Shown: positions 5,945 to 14,863, counted from the stretch's first letter. The stretch: DNA of 14,863 bases from JAVBLK01 sp031553565 (GCA_031553565.1 JAVBLK010000029.1:1-14863), one strand, 5' to 3'. Notes: a model not told the origin generated them from the sequence alone. Program-made: numbers and translations.

Positions 5945-5988
5945 CAAAAAAACCGTCCTAACACATTTATAATGATTAGGTAACGGTT
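5945..5988 (-). terminator. Minus-strand intrinsic terminator candidate
   Basis: AACCGT-CCTAA (5951-5961) pairs with TTAGG-TA-ACGGTT (5976-5988), giving 11 bp with a two-base bulge and a 14-nt loop. On the minus strand the stem is followed by seven T (complement of the A-run 5946-5952). No minus-strand gene precedes it in the window, so it would end an antisense transcript or be a relic of a removed gene. Confidence 0.45.
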
Positions 5989-6027
5989 AATTAATGGATA
6001 AATTTTGAGCAAGTATTTTTAAGCATG

Positions 6028-6086
6028 AAAACGGTTTGTTTTCGAAGGCAATACCATAAGGTATTGACGAGAAAAGAAGCCGTTTT
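6028..6086 (+). promoter_or_regulatory. Long imperfect hairpin in the leader of the giant gene
   Basis: AAAACGG (6028-6034) pairs with CCGTTTT (6080-6086), TTTTC (6039-6043) with GAAAA (6071-6075), and CAATACC (6049-6055) with GGTATTG (6060-6066) around an ATAA loop. In all, about 20 pairs form within 59 nt. It ends directly at the ATG of repeat copy 2 and lies 100 bases before the giant gene start. It could act as a leader control element or mRNA stabiliser. Confidence 0.5.
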
Positions 6087-6129
6087 ATGACGAAAAAGAC
6101 GCGGCGCCAAAATTCTATCGAATTATTCA
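6074..6129 (+). repeat. Direct repeat copy 2 (hairpin/ATG element)
   Basis: This is the second copy of the element at 5569-5624, in the same orientation and 505 bases further on (ATG at 6087). Its frame starts MTKKTRRQNSIELF and runs 48 codons to TAA at 6228-6230, overlapping the first 44 bases of the giant gene in another frame. No clear ribosome site precedes the ATG. Sequence beyond 6129 diverges from copy 1. Confidence 0.6.
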
Positions 6130-6186
6130 GTGTAACTCAGCAAAGTACTGCCGGCAAAATACGGTGGATGCAAAAGAAAGGTGCGT

Positions 6187-9100
6187 ATGAAAACATTAAG
6201 AAAGAAACTCAGTTACAGCAGGATCCTTAAATTTGTGATGGTCGCCGCACTCGTCGCGATGGCGATGATCCAGGTCGCTCCGGTCAGCGCGAATAACGAG
6301 CCTGTCGAGCTGACAACCACTACCGTTGTCCAGCAGGGCGGTACATACACAATTTCCACCGAGGCGGCTCTTAGGGCGCTTTCGACACAAGTAGGCGGCG
6401 GCACGACTTTCAAAAACAGCCGTGTGGAGCTGACCGCGGACATCGATTTAAGGAATGTTAATTTCCCTGCGATCGGCAACGGTACAAGATCCTTTTTGGG
6501 TACCTTTGACGGAAACTACCATACGATTTCCAACCTTACCGTAAGCGGCGGAACGGGGTCCGCGGGGTTGTTCGGCATCATAAATCCGGGCGCGACCGAC
6601 AATATCGAAATAAAAAACTTTGTCATCAAGGGCGGCTCGGCGACCGCCAAGCTGCGCGGCGCCGTTCTCGGCCAGTATATCGGCGTTTCGGGCGCAAAGA
6701 TTGCTATACGTAATATTGAAGTAGCCGATTTTGAGGTAAGAAATATCACCAACTCGATATCCGGGCATACGGGCGGCGGCATTGCCGGGTATATAGGAGG
6801 CGTCTCGGCGGCGGACACGCTTGTTGAAAACTGCATTGTTACCGGCAATTCCGAGGTTTATACCCGCCCCGGCGGCTATGGAACTTACGTCGGGGGTATC
6901 GTCGGCACTGTTGCGAATACAACCTTAAACGGATGCTATTCGAACGGGAGAATACGCCATAACGCAACGCATGGGGTGGGTGGCGGCGGTCCTATAATCG
7001 GGACGGATAACGGCGGCGCGGTGATAAAATACTGTTATTATGACGGTGATGTATACGGAAGCAGCGGTGATTACGCGCTGCCGACACTTAATCCGGCGGC
7101 TTATTCCAACACTTCGGGCACAGGCAAAAAATCCGGCCAGCCGGCCAATACAGTTTATCTCAATACCGTTGCCGGTAACGACGCGCTAAGCGGCGCCGCC
7201 GCGGCATCGTCCGTTAAGACGTTCGAGCGTGCAAGGGAGCTGCTGAATAAAAACGGTACTATCGTACTTACAAACAGCGTAAATTTGTCCGCAGACCGGT
7301 TGATACACCTTTCGGGGCTTGGGTCTGCTTCGATAAAAAAGAATTCCGGCGCGGAAACAATGTTTATTTTGAACGCCGGAAATTACTGTATAAACAATAT
7401 TATTGTCAATGGTAACGCTTTGGCGCAGTGTATAGGCGTTGAGGTCGGCGCTGCACTCCGTATTGAAAGCGGCGCCGTTATCACCGGCGGCAAGAGCGCG
7501 ATCGGCGGCGGAATACGTGTAAACGGCGGCAGCCTGTTGATGAGCGGCGGAACAATCAGCGATTGTACCGCAACGAACGTAGGCGGCGCGGTTTATGTTG
7601 TCAGAGGTTCGGCAGATTTTGCCGGCGGCACGATTTCGAACAATACTGCGGCAAACAGCGGCGGCGCGGTCGCCGTCAACAACGGTACAGTCAGCCTTTC
7701 AGGCGCGGTGTTTAGCAGCAACAAGGTTACAGGTACCGGTTATTGCTACGGCGGCACGGTGGCGGGGACAAACGGCGCCGTTGTTAACTTTACTGCAGGC
7801 AGCATCAAAAATTCCGAAGCGATGGCGGGCGGCGCAGTCTTTTTGGGCTCTGATATCGGATATACTCCCGTTCTCACATCGACGAACATATTCGCCATGT
7901 CGGGCAGTGCGCTTATCGAGAACTGCCACTCGAGAAACCTAAACAGGGCGGCGGTGTACCTGAGAGCGGCCGAAGTGCAAATCTACGGCGGAACCTTTAG
8001 TAAGTGTAAAGGCGGCGCGCTATTTTTGAACGGATGTGCAAACAGCGTTTTACAGGACTTTACTGTGTCAGAATGTTCTGCGGGCAATAAAGACGGTACG
8101 TATACCGAGCTTTCGGGTGCGGGCGGCGGAATACACCTCGAAGGAACAGCGGGCTATACACTAACAGACGTCACCATTGACAAATGCTATGCGGCAAGCG
8201 GCGGCGCAATATATACCGCATCGCCTATGACGGTAAACGGCGGCGTAATCAAAAACTGTGTGGCGGTAAACGGCGGCGCCGTATATGTTTACAGGGGCGC
8301 ATCGGACTTTACAGGCGCGGCGCTGTCCGGCAACAAGGCCGACACCGGCAACGGCGGCGGCATTTACCTTGCGGGCGGCAGTATAGGCATAGGCGAGGGC
8401 ACAAAGATTTCCGGGAATACTGCATATAACGGCGGCGGCATATATATGGCGGCGGGCACGCTGAATATGACAGCAGGTGAAATTTCCGGAAACAAAGCCG
8501 ATAACGGCGCAAACGGCGCATTCGGCGGCGGAATCGCAATAAGCGGCGGCGTTGCCGATGTAAGCGGCGGAACCATCGGCGCGGACGGTACGGACGGCGG
8601 AAACAGGGCGGTATACGGCGGCGGCGTCGCGGTGGCAAAAAGCGGCGAATTCCGTCTGCGCGGCACCGCACAGATCATCAATAACGACGGCGCGTTCGGC
8701 GCGGGCGCATACATAGATCCCGCGGGGCTTACGGGCAGCGGCGCGTCGGCAAGGTTTGTAATGACCGGGGGCAAGGTGACCGGCAACCATAACTGGAGGC
8801 GCTGCGCCGGCGTCATGCTGAAAAACGGAGCTGTCGCGGATATTTCCTCTGGCGAGATCACCGGCAACTACAGCACGGGCAGTCTGGCGCTTGTAGGCGG
8901 TGTGTACGCGGACGCAACTTCTACGCTCAATATCAAGGGCGACCCGATTATCAGAGACAACTATTATAATTACAACACTGTCACCAAAACAGGCAGCCGC
9001 TGCGACGTCAACCTGCTGCACGCAAAATCCTTCAACATAACGGGTCCGATGACCTGCCCGACGGCAGATCAGGTAATCGATTCGCTGTCCGATGATTTGA

Positions 9101-12100
9101 CGGACGCTCAAATGAACGCCGAAATAGACAGGCAGACGAGCCGCATAGGTATATTTATAAACAAAGCTTTTTACCCCCAAGACCAGGCTATCGCGCGGTT
9201 TACCTATAACAATGTGCCTGAGGGGGAGGACGCCTGCTTTTTCTCGAACCAAAACTACGCGTTCGGACAGCCGGCAACCAATCTTTCTATTTTAAGGCTG
9301 TATCAGAAGGTATATATTTCCGCAAGCCAGACAGCGGTCAATACATATCCGGTCGGCCTCGATGACCATAAGGGAACATACACGGCCAAGGCACAGGTTT
9401 ATACCGTTTCGGACCCTGTGCAGGAAACGGTCGCGGCCGACCAGCCGGGGGACAGCGCCGGCGCCGACGAGAATAATGTAGTTACCACGTATGTATTGAC
9501 CGATATCGCAGACACGGACTACCTTTTAGAGATGCGGTTTTACTATTACAATACCGCGACCAGAAGGTGGGTGCAAGGGTTCCCGGTAAACGCCGGCAAA
9601 TACACCATGCGCGCAACTCTGCCTACGGACAACGATCTGCTGTACTACAGCACATACCGGAATTTCTATTACACGATAAACAAACAGCAGATCAGCGTGC
9701 CGGTTGCAGCGCGGAATCAGGCCGGGTATATCGGCTCTCAAATGACTCCGCATTCGCTGCTTACCAACCAGTCCGCGACCGTCACCTATAAATGGTACAA
9801 AAAGGTTGCAAACGTATGGCAGACAACCCCTTTCAGCACGGCGGCGGCATATACGCCCGTCAATGCGGATAAGGGCTGTTCCTTCAAGGCGGTTATGACA
9901 GGCTCCGGCAACTATACCGGGGTCGAGGAAATAATATACGCAGGCGAAAAAGGCGTAAGCTTTGACCTAAGCGCAAGCGTTCCGTTGCCTGTTCCCGGCG
10001 GCGACGGCACATACAGCGTTTCGCCGGGCGTACCGCTCGTGTTCAGCTACGGCACCTATAAAATCACCGTCAACGCCGGGGCGGGCGGCACTGTTTCACA
10101 GGTCATGCTGGATCTGGAAGCGGAAATCTATCCCAAGATCCTGGGTACGGCGATCCCCGGCACGGACTATATTTTCGTTGGCTGGGATGTTTCGGGCGGC
10201 GGCGTTATAAGCAGCCGGACCAAGCCGCAGGCCACAATTTATACGACCTCGAACAATTATACCGTCACAGCGAAGTTTATCAAAAAACAAACGACGCTTA
10301 CATTAAACTATAACCAGACTACAGGCATTTGGGACGCAGGCACCTCAAGCTATAAAAATATTAAAGCGTCTAACACTACCGTAGTCAAAACATACGACGC
10401 GGACGCGTCAGGCGACCTGCCCGGACCGTCCATCTGGTACGGCGAATTTATGGGCTGGTATACTCAGCCGGGCTATACTGAGGGAACAAAGTACACCGAA
10501 CTCGGCGGCACAAGCGGCGCACTTGCCGACGCGGCTGCCTTTGGCGGCATACTATATGCCCATTGGAAGTATGACGTAAGTAAATGCCCCGTATCGATGG
10601 ACATAGATACTGCGGGTACTTATGTCAATTATGACAGTCTGGCACAGGCACTGAGCGCGCTGCGAAAATACGATATGACGTCGCTCCCCAATTTTCAGGG
10701 GCTTCCGGATCATCATATTACGATAATAGTCCACGGCACGATTACGGAGACTGAAGCCGCTGTTTTAAGCATTACCAATCTGGCAGAGTCAAGCCTTGTC
10801 ACCATCACTTCTTTTGGCGGCCCGCATGAAGTTGTGGGCAGCGGGCTGGCGCAGCTGACCGCGGCCATGGGCTATTTACGTATCGAAGGTATCACCTTTA
10901 CCGACTATCCGGTAATCGCAGGTCAAAACGCTTCCGTTTTTGTCAAAAACGCGACCCTGCAAACAAGAGGAAGCAAGCACGTGCTTACGGTTGGCGCAGG
11001 TGACGCGATACTGGAAAGCGGCGCGGTTATTAAGAGCGTTTTTGACTCTTCGAACATCGCGGGATCGGCGCCGGTTTTTGTTAAAAAGGGACGTCTGTCG
11101 CTCTATAACGCGGCGGACATACAGGGCAATATAGCGGTTTCAAAAGACAATGTATTGCCGGCGCTTCAGTTTCCCCTGATATTTATAGACGCGGTCGCGG
11201 GCAAGTACCTCAGCCTGACGATTACCGACGACAGCGGCGCGGAAGTAAGCGCCTCCGCTCTGACGACGGACTATAAATTGGCAAATAACACCGGAGTTAA
11301 CGTCGGCTTCGGCAGGATCAGGGTTTCCAACGCGGGCATGGGCGTGATCAAGTCCGGCAACGTGGTGTACGCGACTCAGGCGGGCAATATCCACGTTATG
11401 CGCGCAAGTGTTTCAGAACAGGAATTGACATACGACTATAAGACGATAGCCGATGCGCTTATAGACGCTGTTGCGGGCGAAAGCATATATATCGTCAGCC
11501 ACAACGGTCTGTTTGGCTCTGTGTATACCGAGGCGGCGGCGGTAAACCTTAACAAAGGGGTAACGGTTACATCCGGGCTGCGCCTTGTTACGGGCGACTA
11601 CAATACGATAGTCACGGTCGCGCCTTCTTCGGGCAATAACGTTAACCAAATAGATCTGACGCATGGCTCAGGACTGACGGTTTCGGCAGCGTCGGTCAGT
11701 TTTAAGGATATCAAGGTGACCGGGCTTGTACAGAGCCCGTCATATAATACCGTCCTGTCGGGATTGGCAATATTCGACAAATTGAAAGCGGGCGGTTTAT
11801 TTACGCTCGACAGCCTTGCCGCGGGCAGCAGCCTTACCTTCGCAAGTTACGGCAGGGGCAGCGCGCTGGCGGCGTCGCCCGCGGGATTTGCAGGATACGT
11901 CCGGTTAGGCGCAAAGCCTGATTCCAAGGATTATGTCGTCCGCCACGACGGCACAAAATTTGTCGTGGATCAGGTCAATACGATAACCTTTAACAACAAG
12001 TCGGGCGCGGCCGCCATGTATCTGGAAACCGCATTGATTGCCGCGTCGTCTGAAAGCGCGGGTGCGGTATCGCTTTATTATGCGCCGTACAGTAATACGT

Positions 12101-14863
12101 ATAAAAACGACTATGCGCTGTACAGCTTTACTCCCTATGTTTCCGCAAATACGCTGCCCGCGGGCAAATATGTGGTCAAGGGTGAGATTGCCGCTGCAGG
12201 GAATTACACGGCGTATGAGGCGTTTACAACGCTCACCATCATCAAAAACAACACGGCAGCAGCAACAATTTCGGGACATAACGGGACTTTTTATACCACG
12301 AATTCGCAAAACTGCAACACCGCTATAACCGTATCCCAGCCCGCTGTCGGCTCTCTGGAATACATTGTGCCGGCGCACCAATTCATACGCAAGGCTGACG
12401 GGGTCAACATCGGCTACGAAATGCCTGCGAATGCCGAAGCAGGCGATTACACCGTCCGCTTTGTTTTCGCCGAAACGGCTAACTTCGCCGGGTTTACCGT
12501 CAGCGCGGATTTCAGTATCCTCAGCGCGTTTACAAAATTTTCTGACGATAATGCAGACATACTGGCCTCGGGTATTAAGCCCGCAGCGCCCCAAACCTTA
12601 GACGGATTCCGCGCGGCGGTGGAAAAAGCGCTTTCGGAATTCGAGACTCTAAGTGATAAAACGACGAATGAGGCCAAGGCGGCCAAGGCCTTGCTTGATG
12701 CGCAGAATTTCTATGCACAGCACAGCGATATCTTGGAGCTTGATATAACCGGAACCACCATTGCCGACAAGGCCGCGGTAAATGCCGCGCTGGCTGCATA
12801 TTCCTCGTTATCTGGCGATGCGACAGCAATTGCCGGCATGTCAGGCCTTAAAACGTCGCTGGACGGCAAAAAAGCCGTGCTCGACGCTATCGACAAGGCG
12901 GAAGCCTTCCGCTTAGAACAGGTTACCAAGGACGCGCTTGCCGTAAATCCGTTCGGCATTAGATCTACAGATATCGCTGCCGCGCTTGCGAAGGTTGACG
13001 CCGCGCTTAACCTGTATGACAGTGCTGCGTACACCGATAACGGAACAGACGCATTGCTTGCAATGCAGCTCCAGACGGAAAAGGCCGCGCTCGACCAGCT
13101 CAAAACAGACATGCAGGCGGCGCAAGCGTTCTTGGCAACACATGCTTTGGTATTGAATAAAGGCACAGGCTCAAACGGCGTTGACGCAGGCGACAGAGCC
13201 GCATTAAACGCTGCTGCACTAGACTTTATGGCCCTTGCGTCCGGCAATCCGGCGGCCGCTTCCATGATCTCCGACCTTGCCGATTTGCTGGACGCTATGG
13301 AATTCCGAATCAGCCATATCGACGAAATCGTTAATACTGCGACCAAAGACGATCTTGCGGCGATCATCGCCGCAATAGATACATATAACTTCTTGTCCGC
13401 CGGCGTGCAAAATGAGCTGGCTTTCGAGCGGGACGCGCTCATAGCCAATTATGCCGATGCGGTCAGGGATCAGTATTCAGACGCGCTGAGCGATGACGAC
13501 ATCACTGCGGACGATTATGCCAAACTTGCAGAAGCATACAAAGGGATGACGGTGCTTCCCGCCGAGGTCAAAGCGCTGCTAAGCGGCGAAATTGCGGACG
13601 TTTCCCAAAAATTTGCAGAAGCGTTTAACGATAAATTCGGGGCGCTTATCGCCGGGCCGGCCGATAAAACAGAGCTGGATGCGATTGACGCGCTCTATAA
13701 GGAAATAAACTCTTTGCCCGGAGAGCTTTTAACGGCAGTTTTGGCCGAAGCCGGCATGACGGAGACAGAGCTCATAGATGCAGTCGCCGACAGGTATACA
13801 GAAGCATATCTGGACAAGTATCCCGTGATTACGGCGGGTAATGTGACTGCGGACGACCTTGGCCAGATCGATCTGCTGCTCGCGGCAATAGGCGATCTTC
13901 CCCCCGAAGTGCTTGCCAATCTGGACGGCGGTACCGCCGGCTCGTACGCCGGTATGCTGGCAGATAAAAAAGCGGCCGCCGAAGCCGAGCAGGACATCAG
14001 GGACAATTGGTCCGGCTACGGCAAAACGCTGGCGCAGATCGTTGCGGGCGACAAGGGCGACATAGAGGCGGCCATTGATGCCATCGAAGCTTTAGGTGAC
14101 GATGTATCCGCTTACCTTGGCGATCAATTAAGCGCGCTGGAGGAAAAGCTTGCCAAGGCGCATTACTTAGAGGACAACAACGCTATCATAGTTAAACCGC
14201 TTACGGATATCACGAAGGACGACATATCTGCGCTCGAGACCGCGCTTGCGGACTTGGCAACAGCGGATCCGACTCTTACAGCGGCTGCAAAGCTAACTCT
14301 TGCCGACCTTAAGGCGGAATTAGAGGAAAAGCTTGCTAAAGCAGAATACCTTTCAGACAACAACGCCATCATAGTTAAGCCGCTTGCGGATATCACCAAG
14401 GACGACATAGCTGCGCTGGAGACAGCTCTTGCCGATTTGGCAACAGCGGATCCGACTCTTACAGCGGCTGCAAAGCTAACTCTTGCCGACCTTAAGACGG
14501 AATTAGAGGAAAAGCTTGCCAAGGCGCAGTACTTAGAGGACAACAACGCTATCATAGTTAAGCCGCTTGCGGATATCACCAAGGACGACATAGCTGCGCT
14601 GGAGACCGCGCTTGCCGATTTGGCAACAGCGGATCCGACTCTTACAGCGGCTGCAAAGGCAACGCTTGCCGACCTTAAGGCGGGACTGGAGGAGAAGCTT
14701 GCTAAAGCAGAATATCTTGCGGCAAACAACGCCATCATAGTTAAGCCGCTTGCGGACATCACGAAGAACGACATAGCTGCGCTGGAGACAGCGCTTGCCG
14801 ATTTGGCAACAGCGGATCCGACTCTTACAGCGGCTGCAAAGCTAACTCTTGCCGACCTTAAGA
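6187..14863 (+). CDS. Giant secreted multi-repeat surface protein (adhesin-like), C-terminus outside window
   Basis: One frame is open for 2892 codons without a stop and leaves the window. ATG 6187 follows AAAGGTG (6177-6183); a GTG at 6181 is in frame but less likely. Residues 1-35 form a signal peptide: basic start, hydrophobic core FVMVAALVAMAMIQV and VSA cleavage site. Residues of about 79-300 are GLUG-like repeats (FLGTFDGNYHTISNL, AGLFG, GGIAGYIGG). Residues 319-960 are a right-handed beta-helix with GGAV/GGGI turns and SGN-type rungs, resembling polymorphic outer-membrane-type repeats. Residues of about 1160-1260 look Ig-like. Residues of about 1275-1465 contain a FVGWD...YTVTAKF bacterial repeat and an InlB/Flg_new-like unit (GEFMGWYTQPGY...LYAHWKYD). 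Residues of about 1470-2115 are further beta-rich repeats. From about 2119 helical FIVAR-like modules follow, ending in 61-residue tandem repeats. The likely role is adhesion or surface display. Wall anchoring (LPXTG, SLH or other) cannot be seen. Confidence 0.9.
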   Translation, partial: MKTLRKKLSYSRILKFVMVAALVAMAMIQVAPVSANNEPVELTTTTVVQQGGTYTISTEAALRALSTQVGGGTTFKNSRVELTADIDLRNVNFPAIGNGTRSFLGTFDGNYHTISNLTVSGGTGSAGLFGIINPGATDNIEIKNFVIKGGSATAKLRGAVLGQYIGVSGAKIAIRNIEVADFEVRNITNSISGHTGGGIAGYIGGVSAADTLVENCIVTGNSEVYTRPGGYGTYVGGIVGTVANTTLNGCYSNGRIRHNATHGVGGGGPIIGTDNGGAVIKYCYYDGDVYGSSGDYALPTLNPAAYSNTSGTGKKSGQPANTVYLNTVAGNDALSGAAAASSVKTFERARELLNKNGTIVLTNSVNLSADRLIHLSGLGSASIKKNSGAETMFILNAGNYCINNIIVNGNALAQCIGVEVGAALRIESGAVITGGKSAIGGGIRVNGGSLLMSGGTISDCTATNVGGAVYVVRGSADFAGGTISNNTAANSGGAVAVNNGTVSLSGAVFSSNKVTGTGYCYGGTVAGTNGAVVNFTAGSIKNSEAMAGGAVFLGSDIGYTPVLTSTNIFAMSGSALIENCHSRNLNRAAVYLRAAEVQIYGGTFSKCKGGALFLNGCANSVLQDFTVSECSAGNKDGTYTELSGAGGGIHLEGTAGYTLTDVTIDKCYAASGGAIYTASPMTVNGGVIKNCVAVNGGAVYVYRGASDFTGAALSGNKADTGNGGGIYLAGGSIGIGEGTKISGNTAYNGGGIYMAAGTLNMTAGEISGNKADNGANGAFGGGIAISGGVADVSGGTIGADGTDGGNRAVYGGGVAVAKSGEFRLRGTAQIINNDGAFGAGAYIDPAGLTGSGASARFVMTGGKVTGNHNWRRCAGVMLKNGAVADISSGEITGNYSTGSLALVGGVYADATSTLNIKGDPIIRDNYYNYNTVTKTGSRCDVNLLHAKSFNITGPMTCPTADQVIDSLSDDLTDAQMNAEIDRQTSRIGIFINKAFYPQDQAIARFTYNNVPEGEDACFFSNQNYAFGQPATNLSILRLYQKVYISASQTAVNTYPVGLDDHKGTYTAKAQVYTVSDPVQETVAADQPGDSAGADENNVVTTYVLTDIADTDYLLEMRFYYYNTATRRWVQGFPVNAGKYTMRATLPTDNDLLYYSTYRNFYYTINKQQISVPVAARNQAGYIGSQMTPHSLLTNQSATVTYKWYKKVANVWQTTPFSTAAAYTPVNADKGCSFKAVMTGSGNYTGVEEIIYAGEKGVSFDLSASVPLPVPGGDGTYSVSPGVPLVFSYGTYKITVNAGAGGTVSQVMLDLEAEIYPKILGTAIPGTDYIFVGWDVSGGGVISSRTKPQATIYTTSNNYTVTAKFIKKQTTLTLNYNQTTGIWDAGTSSYKNIKASNTTVVKTYDADASGDLPGPSIWYGEFMGWYTQPGYTEGTKYTELGGTSGALADAAAFGGILYAHWKYDVSKCPVSMDIDTAGTYVNYDSLAQALSALRKYDMTSLPNFQGLPDHHITIIVHGTITETEAAVLSITNLAESSLVTITSFGGPHEVVGSGLAQLTAAMGYLRIEGITFTDYPVIAGQNASVFVKNATLQTRGSKHVLTVGAGDAILESGAVIKSVFDSSNIAGSAPVFVKKGRLSLYNAADIQGNIAVSKDNVLPALQFPLIFIDAVAGKYLSLTITDDSGAEVSASALTTDYKLANNTGVNVGFGRIRVSNAGMGVIKSGNVVYATQAGNIHVMRASVSEQELTYDYKTIADALIDAVAGESIYIVSHNGLFGSVYTEAAAVNLNKGVTVTSGLRLVTGDYNTIVTVAPSSGNNVNQIDLTHGSGLTVSAASVSFKDIKVTGLVQSPSYNTVLSGLAIFDKLKAGGLFTLDSLAAGSSLTFASYGRGSALAASPAGFAGYVRLGAKPDSKDYVVRHDGTKFVVDQVNTITFNNKSGAAAMYLETALIAASSESAGAVSLYYAPYSNTYKNDYALYSFTPYVSANTLPAGKYVVKGEIAAAGNYTAYEAFTTLTIIKNNTAAATISGHNGTFYTTNSQNCNTAITVSQPAVGSLEYIVPAHQFIRKADGVNIGYEMPANAEAGDYTVRFVFAETANFAGFTVSADFSILSAFTKFSDDNADILASGIKPAAPQTLDGFRAAVEKALSEFETLSDKTTNEAKAAKALLDAQNFYAQHSDILELDITGTTIADKAAVNAALAAYSSLSGDATAIAGMSGLKTSLDGKKAVLDAIDKAEAFRLEQVTKDALAVNPFGIRSTDIAAALAKVDAALNLYDSAAYTDNGTDALLAMQLQTEKAALDQLKTDMQAAQAFLATHALVLNKGTGSNGVDAGDRAALNAAALDFMALASGNPAAASMISDLADLLDAMEFRISHIDEIVNTATKDDLAAIIAAIDTYNFLSAGVQNELAFERDALIANYADAVRDQYSDALSDDDITADDYAKLAEAYKGMTVLPAEVKALLSGEIADVSQKFAEAFNDKFGALIAGPADKTELDAIDALYKEINSLPGELLTAVLAEAGMTETELIDAVADRYTEAYLDKYPVITAGNVTADDLGQIDLLLAAIGDLPPEVLANLDGGTAGSYAGMLADKKAAAEAEQDIRDNWSGYGKTLAQIVAGDKGDIEAAIDAIEALGDDVSAYLGDQLSALEEKLAKAHYLEDNNAIIVKPLTDITKDDISALETALADLATADPTLTAAAKLTLADLKAELEEKLAKAEYLSDNNAIIVKPLADITKDDIAALETALADLATADPTLTAAAKLTLADLKTELEEKLAKAQYLEDNNAIIVKPLADITKDDIAALETALADLATADPTLTAAAKATLADLKAGLEEKLAKAEYLAANNAIIVKPLADITKNDIAALETALADLATADPTLTAAAKLTLADLK
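14137..14863 (+). repeat. 183-bp tandem repeats encoding 61-residue helical units
   Basis: Units begin at 14137, 14320, 14503 and 14686, exactly 183 bp apart; the fourth is cut by the window edge after 178 bp. Each encodes L-E-E-K-L-A-K-A at the start, then NNAIIVKPL, DITK[D/N]DI, ALETALADLATADPTLTAAAK and LADLK. The stretch coding for LATADPTLTAAAK is identical at DNA level in all four copies, indicating recent duplication or gene conversion. The array probably continues beyond the window and may vary in length between strains. Confidence 0.95.

Larger units (their letters stand above)
5460..6186. other. Gene-free, structure-rich intergenic region
   Basis: No convincing gene lies between the small-gene cluster and the giant surface-protein gene. 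The region is A+T-rich and holds at least four hairpins, two direct repeats and a minus-strand terminator-like element. Open frames on the minus strand (for example 5779-6012) have low-complexity composition, cross the hairpins and lack a ribosome site. A decayed mobile element is one explanation; a long regulatory leader for the giant gene is another. Confidence 0.6.

Noticed and set aside
5779..6012. Minus-strand 77-codon frame in the intergenic region
   Set aside because: Low-complexity, rich in F, I and L, no ribosome site, and it runs through the terminator-like hairpin at 5945-5988.
7489..8720. CRISPR array or DNA satellite suggested by many GGCGGC repeats
   Set aside because: The spacing is irregular and in frame with a protein; the repeats encode GGA/GGG turns of a beta-helix.
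8161..9252. Long open frame of 363 codons on the minus strand
   Set aside because: It lies wholly inside the giant + strand gene. Repeated GGC/GCG codons read as alanine-, arginine- and valine-rich sequence on the other strand with few stops. It has no domain pattern or ribosome site.
12711..13448. Minus-strand frame of 245 codons rich in A and S
   Set aside because: Shadow of the alanine-rich helical modules of the giant protein on the + strand.
14163..14774. Serine/alanine-rich repetitive open frame on the minus strand
   Set aside because: It is the mirror image of the 183-bp tandem repeats; the repeats themselves keep it open.

Overview
The window looks like a chromosomal segment from a Bacillota bacterium, most likely class Clostridia. 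The reasons are TTGACA/TATAAT-type promoters, AAGGAG-type ribosome binding sites, a CCA-encoding tRNA-Leu followed by an intrinsic terminator, and small protein families typical of Clostridia (DUF3781 fused to a GNAT domain, DUF1801, DUF2310). This is inference from sequence features; no database was searched. Every gene I can support is on the + strand.

Layout. Positions 1-280 hold the possible tail of an upstream gene, then a complete tRNA-Leu(UAG) unit with its own promoter and terminator. Positions 290-545 hold a second strong promoter (TTGACT-17 bp-TATACT) whose -35 box lies inside an inverted repeat. It is followed by a leader of about 200 nt containing a compact fold: three perfect hairpins closed by a 12-position stem (403-482).

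Positions 546-5459 are a tightly packed run of nine small genes, probably one operon: a GNAT acetyltransferase; a GNAT-DUF3781 fusion; a DUF1801 protein; 3-methyladenine DNA glycosylase I (tag); a DUF2310 zinc-ribbon protein; a pyridoxamine-phosphate-oxidase-like flavoprotein broken by one in-frame TAA; an unrecognised protein with an internal duplication; a PhnB-like VOC protein; and a four-cysteine protein of unknown function. The set suggests small-molecule modification, detoxification and alkylation repair, but no shared pathway is proven.

Positions 5460-6186 contain no convincing gene but are rich in structure. There are several hairpins, a minus-strand terminator-like element, and two diverged direct copies (about 505 bp apart) of a short sequence starting ATGAC[A/G]AAAAAG, each preceded by a strong hairpin.

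Positions 6187-14863 are one uninterrupted reading frame of 2892 codons that runs off the right edge. It encodes a giant secreted surface protein: signal peptide, GLUG-like and polymorphic-type beta-helix repeats rich in GGA/GGG turns, Ig-like and InlB/Flg_new-like repeats, a second beta-solenoid-like region, and a long helical module region ending in a tandem array of near-identical 61-residue (183-bp) repeats. The C-terminal anchor lies outside the window. The main points of interest are the leader fold at 403-482, the duplicated hairpin/ATG element at 5529-6129, and the growing repeat array of the giant protein.
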